The notes under the pieces were generated by a model that was not told the origin of the DNA, did not search any database, and worked only from the letters and a program-made list of their open reading frames with translations. Below are positions 9,470 to 18,825 of a stretch of 64,000 bases of DNA, piece by piece. The stretch is from positions 2,030,501-2,094,500 of the forward strand of contig NZ_FXAK01000007.1 in NCBI RefSeq assembly GCF_900177515.1. Direction: 5' to 3'. Made by a program: the position numbers and the translations under genes. Position 1 is the stretch's first letter. Each line of letters starts with the position of its first letter. Source of the DNA: Azospirillum oryzae. Its GTDB lineage: Bacteria; Pseudomonadota; Alphaproteobacteria; Azospirillales; Azospirillaceae.

Positions 9470-10304
9470 GCCGCAGGGTTCCGATGACGCTCCGCTCGGC
9501 CAGGAACTCGCTCACCCCGTCGGCGCTCAGCGGACGCGACAGCCAATAACCCTGCAGGACATCGCAGCGGTAGGCCTGCAGATAGAGCCGCTGTTCCGGC
9601 GTCTCCACACCTTCCGCCACCACGCCCAATTCCAGCGCGTGGGCCAGCGCCACCACCGCCTGGACGATGGCGGCGGCATCGCGGTCCTCCACCATCGCCT
9701 GGACGAACTGCTTGTCGATCTTCAGCGCCTCCACCGGCACCCGGCGCAGGGTGGCCAGCGACGACCAGCCGGTGCCGAAATCGTCCAGCACCAGCCGGAT
9801 TCCGGCGCCGCGCAGCTGCAGCAAGGCCTCGCGTGCGTCGGCGCCTTGGCTGAACATGCTGGTTTCGGTCAGTTCCAGCTTCAGGTTGGCGGCGGGCAGG
9901 CCGGTCTCCGCCAGGATCGCCAGCACCTTCAGCACCAGCCCCGGATCGTCGAGCTGCCGCGCCGACAGGTTCACCGACACCGGAATGTCGGGATAGCCGG
10001 CGCGCAGCCAGCCGGCGGCCGCCCGGCAGGCGGTCCGCAGGGTCCATTCGCCCAGCAGATGGATCGCCTCCCCCTGCTCCGCCATCGGCACGAAAACATC
10101 GGGGGGCAGCATGGTGCCGTCGGACAGGCGCCAGCGCGACAGCGCCTCGAAGCCGGTCAGGCGGTTGGTGACGACGTCCGCCTGCGGCTGGAAGACCAGG
10201 GAAAGCTCCTGCCGGTCGATGGCATCGCGCACTCGCTCGGCGAATCCGGCGTCGGATACCCCCTGTGCATTGGGTCCATTCGACGTCGCGTGCGTGTTCG
10301 CCAC
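9426..10304 (-). CDS. EAL-domain cyclic-di-GMP phosphodiesterase
   Basis: This 292-residue protein is almost entirely one EAL domain, without a sensor or membrane segment, so it is probably cytosolic. Catalytic signatures are intact: the EAL motif in GFEALSRW, the Asn of SVNLSARQL, ELTETSMF, the DDFGTGWSSL loop, the Lys in ALKIDKQFV and the EGVET motif. Active hydrolysis of c-di-GMP to pGpG is therefore expected. The upstream gap holds TTAACCAT, a CtrA-like half site (about 10371), so cell-cycle control is possible but unproven. Confidence 0.88.
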   Translation of the reverse strand: MANTHATSNGPNAQGVSDAGFAERVRDAIDRQELSLVFQPQADVVTNRLTGFEALSRWRLSDGTMLPPDVFVPMAEQGEAIHLLGEWTLRTACRAAAGWLRAGYPDIPVSVNLSARQLDDPGLVLKVLAILAETGLPAANLKLELTETSMFSQGADAREALLQLRGAGIRLVLDDFGTGWSSLATLRRVPVEALKIDKQFVQAMVEDRDAAAIVQAVVALAHALELGVVAEGVETPEQRLYLQAYRCDVLQGYWLSRPLSADGVSEFLAERSVIGTLRPMGSGPAAGPQTSG

Positions 10305-10492
10305 CGTCCGCTCCCTCTCGACAACCGTTCCTTGGCACTCACTGCCATAACAACCACAGGAGCGGTTTGTTAACCATGTCGCGAAAGAGCTTGACGAATT
10401 TTATATGGTTACGAAAGTGTTAACGTGGCTGGATCGGTGACAAGAAAAGGTCGAAGCGGAAGCCGCACCATGCCCCAATCGGGCGCAGGTGG

Positions 10493-12163
10493 TCACGCCC
10501 GCGCTGCCCCCCGTTTGAGGCGGCTGGGCAGAAGCTCCCCCGATTGATCGAGTACGGGATAGGCGGCGGCGACCAGATGGGCGTTGATCCGGCGCAGGTC
10601 GCGCAGGATGTCCAGATGAAGGGCGCTGGTCTCCACACTTTCCTTGCGGCCGGCGCGCAGTCGGGCGAAATGCGCCTCGGTGGCGCTGGTTTCCAGATCG
10701 CGGATCACCTCCTTCTCATGGATCAGCGAGCGGGCGGACCGGACGTCGCCCGACACGAAGACGGCGGCGGCCAGACGCTGGGTCTCACTCAGCCGCTCCA
10801 GCATGCCGGCGATCTCGGCCGCCCCCTCGGTGGAGAAGCGCAGCCTGCGCCGGATCTTCTTCGATGCCGCCTCCATCAGGTTGCGGTCGACGATGTCGCC
10901 GACATGCTCCAGGTTGATGGTGAAGGTGAGCACATCGGACACCCGGCGGGCGTCGCGTTCGTCCAGATCCTCGACATTGATCTGGGTGAGATAGCGCTTG
11001 ATGGCGTCGTGCAGCCGGTCCAGCACATCGTCCATCCGCCGGATCTCCTGCACCCGTTTGCGGTCGTCGGTCTGGATCACGTCCAGCGCACCGCGCAGCA
11101 TGCTGTCCACCGTGTCGGCCATACGCAGCGCCTCGCGTGACGCGTTGGCGATGGCGAGGTGGGGGATGCGGAGCGCGCTGCGGTCGAGATAGAGCGGCAT
11201 CGCCGGATCGGCGACCGCAACTCGCTCCGGGAACATCCTGGTCAAGGCCCGCGCGAACCAGGGCAGCGGACCGATGAACAATCCGGCCATCGCCAGATTG
11301 AAGGCGAGGTGGAAGTTGGCCGCCAGCCGCGTGGCATCCGGCGACACCGCCTGCAGTCCGGCGGTGATCGGTCCCAACAGCGGCACGACGATGAGGCAGC
11401 CGACGAATCGATTGATGAGATTGCCCACCGGCAGCCGCCTTGCCGCCGGGTTGCGGCCGTCGCCGCCCGGCCCCTCCACCACCGGATTGACGGCGCTGCC
11501 CAGATTGGCGCCGGCCACCATGGCGACGGCGGCCTCCGGCCCGATCACCCCGCCGCCGGCCAGCGACGCGATCAGCAGGATGGCGGCGACGCTGGAATGG
11601 GCGGCCCAGGACAGCAGCGCCGCCAGCATCACCGCCACCACCGGATCGGCGGTCAGCATTGCCAGCATCCGCCGCAGCATCGGCGCATTCTCCGCCGGGG
11701 CGATGGTCGCCAGCAGCAAATGCAGCGACAGCAGCATCAGGCCCAGCCCGATGGCGACCCGGCCCAGGTCGCGGCTGCGCGTCCGCGCCCCGCGGCGGAA
11801 GGCGATGAAGCCGCCCAGCAGCAGGACCGGCGCCACATGCGCGACGTCGAAGGCGAGAATCTGGACAATCAGGGTGGAGCCGACATTGGCCCCCAGCATC
11901 ACCGCCAGCGCCGGCATCAGCGACACCAGCCCGGTGGCGGTGAAGCCGGTCGCCATCAGGCCGGTGGCGGTGCTGCTCTGCAGCAGCATGGTGATGCCCA
12001 TGCCGGACAGGAAGGCGGTCCAGCGGTTGCGCAGCCCGGCCCCCAGGATGCGGCGCAGGTCGCCGCCCAGCGCGCGGGTCAGCCCGCTCTGCACCATGTG
12101 CAGCCCCCACAGGAGCAGCACGACATTCCCGGCCAATTCCAGCAGCACCCGCGTCGCCTGCAT
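10493..12163 (-). CDS. Na/Pi cotransporter family protein with PhoU-like domain
   Basis: This 556-residue inner-membrane protein has an N-terminal half with two related Na/Pi-cotransport repeats rich in small residues (GMGITMLLQSSTATGLMATGF and a later LLSWAAHSSVAAILL repeat). A C-terminal helical PhoU-like region covers about residues 340-545. It is expected to couple sodium to phosphate movement. The PhoU-like part suggests coupling to phosphate sensing. It stands as a single gene; its 3' end lies 188 bases from the start of the EAL gene on the same strand. Confidence 0.88.
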   Translation of the reverse strand: MQATRVLLELAGNVVLLLWGLHMVQSGLTRALGGDLRRILGAGLRNRWTAFLSGMGITMLLQSSTATGLMATGFTATGLVSLMPALAVMLGANVGSTLIVQILAFDVAHVAPVLLLGGFIAFRRGARTRSRDLGRVAIGLGLMLLSLHLLLATIAPAENAPMLRRMLAMLTADPVVAVMLAALLSWAAHSSVAAILLIASLAGGGVIGPEAAVAMVAGANLGSAVNPVVEGPGGDGRNPAARRLPVGNLINRFVGCLIVVPLLGPITAGLQAVSPDATRLAANFHLAFNLAMAGLFIGPLPWFARALTRMFPERVAVADPAMPLYLDRSALRIPHLAIANASREALRMADTVDSMLRGALDVIQTDDRKRVQEIRRMDDVLDRLHDAIKRYLTQINVEDLDERDARRVSDVLTFTINLEHVGDIVDRNLMEAASKKIRRRLRFSTEGAAEIAGMLERLSETQRLAAAVFVSGDVRSARSLIHEKEVIRDLETSATEAHFARLRAGRKESVETSALHLDILRDLRRINAHLVAAAYPVLDQSGELLPSRLKRGAARA

Positions 12164-12314
12164 CGCACCCCCTCTGTCGGATCGGAGGTGCGATCAGGGC
12201 ACACCCCCAACTGAAGGGTGGGGAGTGCCGATTGTTACGACAATATGACAGTTGGGTGACGGCGGAGGTGGAAAGGGGGGCGGTGATGCCGCCGCCTCCC
12301 CGATCCCCGCTTAC

Positions 12315-13415
12315 TCAGACGTTGAAGCGGAAGTGGAAGATGTCGCCGTCCTGGACGACATACTCCTTGCCTTCCTGGCGCATCTTGCCGGCGTCCTTCG
12401 CCCCCTGCTCGCCACCCAGCGTGACGAAGCTGGTGTAGTCGATGGTCTCGGCGCGGATGAAGCCGCGCTCGAAGTCGGTGTGGATGACGCCGGCGGCCTC
12501 GGGAGCCTTGGCATTGCGGCGCACGGTCCAGGCCCGCGTCTCCTTCGGACCGACGGTGAAGAAGGTGATCAGGTCCAGCAGCTTGAAGCCGGCGCGGATC
12601 AGCTTGTTCAGGCCGGTTTCCTCCAGACCCATCGATTCCAGGAATTCGGCCTTCTCGGCCGGGTCGGAGAGCTGGGCGACCTCGGACTCGATGGCGGCGG
12701 AGATGACGACGACCTCGGCGTTCTCAGCCTTGGCCTTTTCGGCGACCTTGGCGGAGAAGGCATTGCCGGTGGCGGCCGACGCCTCTTCGACGTTGCAGAC
12801 GTAGAGCACCGGCTTGTCGGTCAGCAGCATGAACTGCTTGAACACCGGCCGCTCGTCGTCCGACAGCTCGACCACGCGGGCCGGCTTGCCGTCCTGCAGC
12901 ACCTTCAGGGCGCGCTCCATCAGGTCGGCCTTGATCTTGCTGTCCTTGTCGCCGCCCTTGGCCTTCTTCTGCAGGCTGGTCAGCTGGCGTTCCAGGCTTT
13001 CCATGTCGGCGAGCATCAGCTCGGTCTCGACCACCTCGGCGTCGCGCAGCGGATCGACGTTGCCCTCGACATGGGTGATGTCGTCGTCCTCGAAGCAGCG
13101 CAGCACATGGACGATAGCGTCGACCTCGCGGATGTTGGCGAGGAACTGGTTGCCCAGCCCTTCACCCTTCGACGCGCCGCGGATCAGGCCGGCGATGTCC
13201 ACGAACTCCAGCTGGGTCGGGATGATCTTCTGCGACTTGGCGATTTCCGCCAGCTTGTCCTGCCGCGGGTCGGGCACACCGACGCGGCCGACGTTCGGCT
13301 CCTTGGTGCAGAAGGGGAAATTCGCCGCCTCGGCCGCCTGGGTGGCGGTCAGCGCGTTGAACAGGGTCGACTTGCCGACGTTCGGCAGGCCGACGATGCC
13401 GCAATTGAAGCCCAT
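12315..13415 (-). CDS. ychF: Redox-regulated ATPase/GTPase YchF
   Basis: This 366-residue Obg-family P-loop protein has G1 GLPNVGKST at residues 7-15, followed by the YchF-typical substitution of the G4 motif that favours ATP. A central coiled coil (residues 130-200) and a C-terminal TGS domain (EAAGVIHTDFERGFIRAE) follow. YchF binds ribosomes and affects translation and the oxidative response. The ATG at 13415 gives the standard N-terminus MGFNCGIVGLPNVG; a longer frame exists upstream but has no family support. pth lies upstream on the same strand, a common bacterial pairing. Confidence 0.95.
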   Translation of the reverse strand: MGFNCGIVGLPNVGKSTLFNALTATQAAEAANFPFCTKEPNVGRVGVPDPRQDKLAEIAKSQKIIPTQLEFVDIAGLIRGASKGEGLGNQFLANIREVDAIVHVLRCFEDDDITHVEGNVDPLRDAEVVETELMLADMESLERQLTSLQKKAKGGDKDSKIKADLMERALKVLQDGKPARVVELSDDERPVFKQFMLLTDKPVLYVCNVEEASAATGNAFSAKVAEKAKAENAEVVVISAAIESEVAQLSDPAEKAEFLESMGLEETGLNKLIRAGFKLLDLITFFTVGPKETRAWTVRRNAKAPEAAGVIHTDFERGFIRAETIDYTSFVTLGGEQGAKDAGKMRQEGKEYVVQDGDIFHFRFNV

Positions 13416-13518
13416 GGGTGGGTGCTCGCCGTCGGAAATTCTGGAATTGAGGCGCTTTATCCTACGATGGGGGACAAAGCGCAAACGCGAAGTGGGGGAA
13501 GGGTTGGCAGGCCGCGGC

Positions 13519-14091
13519 CTATCGTGCCTGCGTCGCCACCGTCACCTTGTTCATGAACAGCTCCGGCTGGCCTTCCACCATCAGCGGCAGGTTGTCTGAA
13601 ACTGCATCCAGCAGCGGGTCGATCCAGGTCTGGTCGGCCTTGGCGAAGTCGTGCAGGACATAGCCGCTGACCAGATCCTTGTTGCCGGGATGGCCGATAC
13701 CAAGGCGGATGCGCCAGTATTCCTTGCCGATATGCGCATCGATGGAGCGCAGGCCGTTGTGCCCGCCATGGCCGCCGCCCTTCTTCACCCGGATCTTGCC
13801 GGGGGGCAGGTCCAGCTCGTCATGGATGACGACGACGTTCTCGGGCTTCAGCTTGTAGAACTGCAGGGCCGCCACCACCGACTGGCCGGACAGGTTCATG
13901 AAGGTGGCGGGCTCCAGCGCCAGCACCTTGTCGCCGGCGACGGTGCCCTCGGCGGTCTGTCCCTGGAAACGCTTCTTCCACGGGGTGAAGCGGTGGCGCT
14001 GGGCGATGGTCTCCACCGCCATGAAGCCGATGTTGTGGCGGTTGCGGGCATACTCGTTGCCGGGGTTGCCCAGTCCGACCAGAAGCAGCAT
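13519..14091 (-). CDS. pth: Peptidyl-tRNA hydrolase
   Basis: This 190-residue enzyme frees tRNA from peptidyl-tRNA dropped during translation. The N-terminal [21 protein letters not shown] contains the catalytic His, and FMNLSGQSV and [21 protein letters not shown] are the other signatures. The ATG at 14091 was chosen because it begins [11 protein letters not shown], the family N-terminus; the open frame extends 81 codons further without similarity. It lies between rplY and ychF, a typical alphaproteobacterial order. Confidence 0.95.
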   Translation of the reverse strand: MLLLVGLGNPGNEYARNRHNIGFMAVETIAQRHRFTPWKKRFQGQTAEGTVAGDKVLALEPATFMNLSGQSVVAALQFYKLKPENVVVIHDELDLPPGKIRVKKGGGHGGHNGLRSIDAHIGKEYWRIRLGIGHPGNKDLVSGYVLHDFAKADQTWIDPLLDAVSDNLPLMVEGQPELFMNKVTVATQAR

Positions 14092-14131
14092 GTCCCTCAC
14101 CCTTTGGAAAGCACTCTCCACAAAACGAAGC

Positions 14132-14149
14132 GGGGGGCCGAAGCCCCCC
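14132..14149 (-). terminator. Hairpin between rplY and pth
   Basis: A 7-bp GC stem, GGGGGGC with GCCCCCC, closes a CGAA loop. Read on the minus strand it follows rplY and is trailed by a modest T-rich stretch. It could be a weak terminator or attenuator that lowers pth expression relative to rplY. Confidence 0.5.
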
Positions 14150-14183
14150 ACCGTAACCATCTTCGAAGGTCGAACGCTCCTTA

Positions 14184-14780
14184 TCAGGAAGCGGCGCCCT
14201 CTTCCGACTTCAGGCCCGACGGCGCAACGATGGTCGCGATGGTGAAATCGCGGTCGGTGATCGTCGAGGTCACACCCTCCGGCAGCTTGACCGAGGAGAT
14301 GTGGATCGAGTCGCCAACGTCGAAGCCTTCGCACGAGATGGTGATGTGCTCGGGGATGTTGTCAGCCGGGCAGCTCAGCTCCAGCTCGTGACGGACGATG
14401 TTCAGCACGCCGCCGCGCTTCAGACCGGCCGACTTGTCCTGGTCGACGAACTCGACCGGAACCTGCACGTTGGTGCGGGTGTCGGAGGACACGCGCAGGA
14501 AGTCGACATGCAGCGGGACATCGGTCACCGGGTGGAACTGCACGTCGCGCGGCAGGACGCGGTGGGCGGCGCCGTCGACGGTCACTTCGAACAGGTGGGT
14601 GAAGAAGCCCGGCTGATGCAGGACGCGGGTGAACTCGAACTTCTCGAGCGAAATGGTGAGGGGAGCCTGCTTGCCACCGTAGATGACGGCCGGAATGCGG
14701 CCGTCACGGCGGGTCTGGCGGGCGGTCCCCTTGCCGGCCCGTTCGCGCGTCTCAGCGCCGAGCGGAATGATCTTGGTCAT
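14184..14780 (-). CDS. rplY: 50S ribosomal protein L25/general stress protein Ctc
   Basis: This 198-residue protein is the two-domain (TL5/CTC) form of L25. Residues 1-95 form the 5S-rRNA-binding L25 domain ([30 protein letters not shown]), and residues 100-190 form the beta-rich C-terminal domain. This is about twice the length of E. coli L25, normal for alphaproteobacteria. The ATG at 14780 begins [10 protein letters not shown]; upstream codons in the frame lack similarity. Confidence 0.95.
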   Translation of the reverse strand: MTKIIPLGAETRERAGKGTARQTRRDGRIPAVIYGGKQAPLTISLEKFEFTRVLHQPGFFTHLFEVTVDGAAHRVLPRDVQFHPVTDVPLHVDFLRVSSDTRTNVQVPVEFVDQDKSAGLKRGGVLNIVRHELELSCPADNIPEHITISCEGFDVGDSIHISSVKLPEGVTSTITDRDFTIATIVAPSGLKSEEGAAS

Positions 14781-15032
14781 GACGATGCTCCAAAACGAAA
14801 AGGGCGCCGGCCTCCAGGGGTGCCGACGCATGCGCGGGGGTGGATAAGGCAAACGGATGGACACGTCAAGGAAAAGGGGGATTTCTCCGGGGCGCCCATG
14901 CCTGCAAGGATCACCGGTCGGCGAATTGGACCTCACCAACGGTGGACGCGCGGCACTTGCGGTGTCATAGTGCGGCCCGCATTCGACCAGCCCCGTGTCC
15001 GCGGGGCCAGACTCCGGAATTCGTGAGCGACG

Positions 15033-15425
15033 ATGAGCGAGCCGATCTCCCTGTTCACCAAACTGGCGAACATCCACATCCGTTACGTCACGTGGCGTCG
15101 GGGCGCCAAGGTCGGCAGCGACCGCTTCGGCAACGTCTATTACCGCACCAAGGACACCCAGCCCGGCACGCGCGAGCGCCGCTGGGTCCTGTATGCCGGT
15201 GAGCCCGACGCCTCCAAGATCCCGCCGGAATGGCACGGGTGGCTGCACCACACCACCAAGGAGCCGCTGCCCGAGGGGTCGAGCGCCTTCCATAAGCCGT
15301 GGCAGAAGGAACACCTGCCCAACATGTCGGGCTCGGTCCAGGCCTACCGTCCGCCCGGCCATGTGCTGGCCGGCGGACAGCGCGTGCCGGCCACCGGCGA
15401 TTACGAGCCCTGGACGCCGAGCTGA
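15033..15425 (+). CDS. NDUFA12-family NADH:ubiquinone oxidoreductase accessory subunit
   Basis: This 130-residue protein matches the NDUFA12 (B17.2) family, an accessory subunit of complex I kept in alphaproteobacteria and mitochondria. Diagnostic stretches include VGSDRFGNVYYRTKD, RERRWVLYAGEPDASKIPPEWHGWLHH and the HLPNMSGSVQAYRPPGH tail. It probably sits on the matrix/cytosolic arm of complex I. It is followed by a terminator and then mlaD. The DUF2155 gene 1.1 kb downstream is a recurrent neighbour of this gene. Confidence 0.9.
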   Translation: MSEPISLFTKLANIHIRYVTWRRGAKVGSDRFGNVYYRTKDTQPGTRERRWVLYAGEPDASKIPPEWHGWLHHTTKEPLPEGSSAFHKPWQKEHLPNMSGSVQAYRPPGHVLAGGQRVPATGDYEPWTPS

Positions 15426-15459
15426 TCCCTGCCGGGACTGACCATCACGTCGGAACGGA

Positions 15460-15487
15460 AAGCCCGGCCCCTTTCGGGCCGGGTTTC
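15460..15487 (+). terminator. Intrinsic terminator after the NDUFA12 gene
   Basis: An 8-bp stem (CCCGGCCC with GGGCCGGG) closes the loop CTTTC and is followed by TTT. It lies 35 bases past the stop codon, so mlaD probably has its own promoter or depends on read-through. Confidence 0.65.
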
Positions 15488-15516
15488 GATTCGGGAACTC
15501 GCAGCAGGATAGCTCT

Positions 15517-16053
15517 ATGCGCCGGAATGTGATCGAAACCGTGCTGGGCGGCGTCGTGCTCGCCGTGGCCGCCGTGTTCCTTGCCTTCGCCTACAAAAGC
15601 GCGGACCTGCGCAAGGTGCAGGGCTATGACGTCACCGCCAACTTCAACAGCATCACCGGCCTGCAGAGCGGCGCCGACGTGCGCATCAGCGGCGTGAAGG
15701 TCGGCACAGTCACCGGGCTGACGCTCGATCCCACCAGCTATCAGGCGGTCGTCCATCTGTCGGTCGACAATTCAGTGAAGCTGCCCAAGGACACCGCGGC
15801 GGTCATCGCATCGGAAAGCCTGCTGGGCGGCAAGTTCCTGTCGCTGGAGCCGGGCGGCGATCCCGACATGATCAAGCCGAACGGCAAGATCGAGTTCACG
15901 CAGAGCACCCCGGGCCTGGAACAGCTGCTGGGTCAGGTCATCTTCTCGCTGCAGAGCATGAGCAAGTCCGGCGACCAGGCCAACGGCCAGCCGTCCGGCG
16001 GCCAGCAGGGTCAAGCTCCCAGCCAGGCGCCGGCCCAGCCGCCGAAGCTGTAA
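15517..16053 (+). CDS. mlaD: Outer membrane lipid asymmetry protein MlaD (MCE domain)
   Basis: This 178-residue protein has one N-terminal membrane segment (residues 7-27) and one MCE domain at about residues 38-118 (FNSITGLQSGADVRISGVKVGTV). Residues 120-150 form a helix (GLEQLLGQVIFSL) that in MlaD lines the hexamer pore. The last 30 residues are Gln/Pro/Ala-rich. MlaD is the periplasmic, membrane-anchored substrate-binding ring of the Mla phospholipid transporter. mlaE and mlaF are not in the window, so the system is split. Confidence 0.88.
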   Translation: MRRNVIETVLGGVVLAVAAVFLAFAYKSADLRKVQGYDVTANFNSITGLQSGADVRISGVKVGTVTGLTLDPTSYQAVVHLSVDNSVKLPKDTAAVIASESLLGGKFLSLEPGGDPDMIKPNGKIEFTQSTPGLEQLLGQVIFSLQSMSKSGDQANGQPSGGQQGQAPSQAPAQPPKL

Positions 16054-16155
16054 GCACCCAACCCTGGGCGTGGCCGGAACCGACCGTCACGTTCACGCGT
16101 TCCTTCTGCAATCCGGACGGCGATGCCTCCGGATCACGAGGCAGGAGGAATTGCG

Positions 16156-16422
16156 ATGCGTCTGTCCCATTTGGTCGTGCTCGGCCTTGCCCTGGCGACC
16201 GCCGCCTGCGGCGCCGACATGGAAGAGAAAGCGGCCTCCGGCGGGCTTGGCGGCGCCGCAGCCGGCGCGGTGGTCGGCGGACCGGTAGGGGCCGTGGTCG
16301 GTGCCGCCGCGGGCGCCGGCGCCGGGGCGGCGACCCAGAAGATCGAAGACCGCGACGAAGCCCAGAGCGGTTCCGGCGCCACCTACAGCGCCCCCGCCTC
16401 GCGCAGCACCGTTCCGCGCTGA
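16156..16422 (+). CDS. Small glycine-zipper lipoprotein
   Basis: This 88-residue protein starts at an ATG preceded by an excellent Shine-Dalgarno (AGGAGGA, 16143-16149). The signal peptide ends in a lipobox-like TAAC with Cys at residue 18. Residues 28-58 form a glycine zipper (GGAAAGAVVGGPVGAVVGAA), which in other small outer-membrane lipoproteins packs into or against the membrane. The rest is short and polar. Function is not known. Confidence 0.75.
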   Translation: MRLSHLVVLGLALATAACGADMEEKAASGGLGGAAAGAVVGGPVGAVVGAAAGAGAGAATQKIEDRDEAQSGSGATYSAPASRSTVPR

Positions 16423-16537
16423 AACACCCGTCCCGCACAACGCACCCCGGCGTCCCCCGCCACTGGACGCTGACCCCGCTTCCGCGATAGAAGGCGGAGC
16501 GCCCCGGCGGAAATCATCTGGTTGACAGGATCCTGCC

Positions 16538-16960
16538 ATGGGGCGCCGTCCGCAATTACGGAAGCGATCCGACGTGACGAGACTTCTCCGACTTCTTCCG
16601 CTGGCTGCCGCCCTGCTGGCGACCGCGTCCGTCCAGGCCGCCCCGGTCCCGAACCAGATGATCGAACGGCCTGCGGCCAAGCTGCAATGGCTGGACAAGG
16701 TGACCGCCCGCACCTCCACCTTCACCATGAAGGTCGGAGAGACCAAGGCGATGAGCAGCCTGCGCATCACGCTGCGCGCCTGCCGCGAGAACCCGCCGAT
16801 CGAAACGCCGGAATCCGCCGCTTTCCTGGAAGTGACGGAAATCAAACCCGGCGAGCAGGCGGAACCGGTCTTCAGCGGCTGGATGTTCGCCTCCAGCCCC
16901 GCCCTGTCGGCGATGGAGAACCCGATCTACGACGTGTGGGTTCTGGGCTGCGAGCAATAA
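16538..16960 (+). CDS. DUF2155 domain protein, exported
   Basis: This 140-residue protein has a signal peptide (cleavage near SVQA-AP, residue 35) and one DUF2155 domain (LQWLDKVTARTSTFTMKVGE; LRITLRAC; FSGWMFASSPALSAMENPIYDVWVLGC). Two conserved Cys could form a disulfide in the periplasm. The family is mostly alphaproteobacterial, found near NDUFA12 genes; its function is unknown. The start used is the first ATG (16538); a later GTG would also leave a complete signal peptide. Confidence 0.85.
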   Translation: MGRRPQLRKRSDVTRLLRLLPLAAALLATASVQAAPVPNQMIERPAAKLQWLDKVTARTSTFTMKVGETKAMSSLRITLRACRENPPIETPESAAFLEVTEIKPGEQAEPVFSGWMFASSPALSAMENPIYDVWVLGCEQ

Positions 16961-16975
16961 TAGACACGGCGCCAG

Positions 16976-17020
16976 CCCCCATCCAACCGCCCACGCTCTC
17001 GTGGGCACGGTTGGATGGGG
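16976..17020. terminator. Bidirectional terminator between convergent genes
   Basis: A long stem (CCCCATCCAACCG with CGGTTGGATGGGG) encloses a second small stem (CCCAC with GTGGG). It lies between the convergent DUF2155 and alpha/beta hydrolase genes and could stop transcription from both sides. There is no strong T-run. Confidence 0.6.
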
Positions 17021-17030
17021 TTGGGCTTGC

Positions 17031-17693
17031 TTACTCCGCCACCGCCGCGATGGGATTGCCCAGCGCCTTGTCCAGATAGTCGTCCACCTGGGTCGCCAGA
17101 TCGTCGGTGCGGTTGACGAAGAAGTGACTGGCACCGGGAACGACGCGGTGGTCGATGCGGATGTCCTTCTGGTGCGACAGCTTGGTCACCAGCTTGGTCA
17201 CCGCGGCCTGGGGCACCACCTCGTCCTTGTCGCCATGGATGATCAGGCCCGAGGACGGGCACGGCGCCAGGAAGGAGAAGTCGAACAGGTTGGCCGGCGG
17301 CGAGACCGAGACGAAGCCGTCGATCTCCGGACGGCGCATCAGAAGCTGCATGCCGATCCAGGCGCCGAAGGACACGCCGCCGATCCAGCAGAGCGGCGCA
17401 TTGGGGTTGTAGGTCTGCAGCCAGTCGAGCGCCGCCGCCGCATCCGCCAGCTCGCCCTCCCCCTTGTCGTAGGTGCCCTGGCTGCGCCCGACGCCGCGGA
17501 AGTTGAAGCGCAGGGCCGAATAGCCGCGCTTGGTGAAGGACTGGAACAGGGTGAAGACCACCTTGTTGTTCATCGTCCCATTGTGCTGCGGGTGCGGGTG
17601 CAACAGCAGCGCAACCGGGGCGTTCGGCTGCTTGCCGTGGGTGTAACGGCCTTCCAGGCGACCGGCGGGACCGTTGAAGAGCACTTCAGGCAT
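17031..17693 (-). CDS. Alpha/beta hydrolase, dienelactone hydrolase-like
   Basis: This 220-residue cytosolic protein has an alpha/beta-hydrolase fold. The oxyanion region LLLHPHPQHNGTMNN and the FNFRGVGRSQG strand-turn are typical. The nucleophile elbow is GVSFG (Ser in GGVSFGAWIG). The acid is likely Asp in IHGDKDEVVP and the base His in PGASHFF. The substrate is unknown; family members range from esterases to CocE/NonD-like proteins. The gene is monocistronic and divergent from cysE. Confidence 0.82.
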   Translation of the reverse strand: MPEVLFNGPAGRLEGRYTHGKQPNAPVALLLHPHPQHNGTMNNKVVFTLFQSFTKRGYSALRFNFRGVGRSQGTYDKGEGELADAAAALDWLQTYNPNAPLCWIGGVSFGAWIGMQLLMRRPEIDGFVSVSPPANLFDFSFLAPCPSSGLIIHGDKDEVVPQAAVTKLVTKLSHQKDIRIDHRVVPGASHFFVNRTDDLATQVDDYLDKALGNPIAAVAE

Positions 17694-18039
17694 GGGAACG
17701 ACGTTCCTGACGCGGACAAAGGGTTGTTGGGACCGCCACGGCGACCGGCCGGACCTTCATCCGGCAAGCCGCCCCGGCGCGGGCCTTCGGGCCCGTCACG
17801 GATTTTCCCGTCTTGGAGTGGGGTTTTCCGCACACAATTCTTGACCGTTTTGCTTGGTCATCATATATGCGTCGTAACGTCCTCCGGGACAACCCGCCTG
17901 ACCCGCCCGATCGGCCCCAGCACTGGCAGGACCGATCGATTAAGTCCGGGTCCCTGCCGGCCGGAACCCGAACGGGTCCGAACCGGAAAGGTCCTGAACC
18001 GCGAGGGTCCGACAGGCCGAAGCCGGGCGCGGGCGGCCG
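17694..18039. other. Divergent intergenic region, hydrolase to cysE
   Basis: This 346-base gap separates two divergent genes. It holds a clear sigma-70-type promoter for cysE (17841-17869) and a GC-rich small inverted repeat (GCGGGCC-TTC-GGGCCCG-like, near 17777). No small gene is convincing here. The cysE leader of about 165 bases is long enough for a regulatory element, but no known riboswitch consensus is recognisable. Confidence 0.5.
17841..17869 (+). promoter_or_regulatory. Sigma-70-type promoter for cysE-iscR
   Basis: TTGACC (17841-17846), a 17-base spacer and TATATG (17864-17869) lie in an otherwise GC-rich gap. The start site would be near 17876, giving a leader of about 165 bases before cysE. 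Confidence 0.65.
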
Positions 18040-18825
18040 ATGAGAGCGGCGGACTATACCACGGCGGGTGATGGCGTGTTCAAGCATCTTCGCGAAGAGA
18101 TCGATGGGATCATGGCGCGGGACCCCGCCGCCCGGTCCCGGTTCGAGGTGGCGCTCTGCTACCCGGGCTTGCATGCGATCGTGCTCCACCGCATCGCCCG
18201 GCGCGCCCGCGACGCCGGCTGGCACACCACCGCCCGGCTGATCTCGCAGATCGCCCGCTCGCTGACCGGCATCGAAATCCATCCCGGCGCCACCATCGGC
18301 CGCCGCTTCTTCATCGACCACGGCATGGGCGTGGTAATCGGCGAGACGGCGGAGATCGGCGACGACGTCATGCTCTATCATGGGGTGACGCTGGGCGGCA
18401 CCTCGCTCAACCAAGGCAAGCGCCATCCGACGCTGGGCGACGGCGTGATCGTCGGTGCCGGCGCCAAGATCCTGGGCGCCATCACCATCGGCCGCGGCGC
18501 GCGCATCGGCGCCAACGCGGTGGTGGTGGCCGACGTGCCCGCCGACACCGCGGTGGTCGGCATCCCTGCCAAGCCGGTGGTGCCGCGCGACCGCGCGGAA
18601 ACCCGGAAATTCATGCCCTATGGCACCCCCTGCGGCGAGATCCCCGATCCGGTCGCCCGCGCGCTGACCGGCCTGCTCGATCAGGTGACGGCGCTGCAGG
18701 CCCGTGTCGGCGAGTTGGAGGCGGACCGCCCGCCCGCCGCCCTTCCCCGTTCAACATCCACACCGCTAGAGACGGTGGCGTCCCACAATGGCGGGATGCA
18801 CGAAGCGCAAGGAGAATCGCGATGA
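18040..18825 (+). CDS. cysE: Serine O-acetyltransferase
   Basis: This 261-residue enzyme makes O-acetylserine from serine and acetyl-CoA, the first step of cysteine synthesis. The N-terminal helical part ([20 protein letters not shown]) precedes a left-handed beta-helix of hexapeptide repeats ([32 protein letters not shown]). The [16 protein letters not shown] stretch carries active-site residues. The start could instead be the GTG at 18076, just before FKHL. It overlaps iscR by ATGA, so cysteine supply and Fe-S regulation are coupled. Confidence 0.93.
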   Translation: MRAADYTTAGDGVFKHLREEIDGIMARDPAARSRFEVALCYPGLHAIVLHRIARRARDAGWHTTARLISQIARSLTGIEIHPGATIGRRFFIDHGMGVVIGETAEIGDDVMLYHGVTLGGTSLNQGKRHPTLGDGVIVGAGAKILGAITIGRGARIGANAVVVADVPADTAVVGIPAKPVVPRDRAETRKFMPYGTPCGEIPDPVARALTGLLDQVTALQARVGELEADRPPAALPRSTSTPLETVASHNGGMHEAQGESR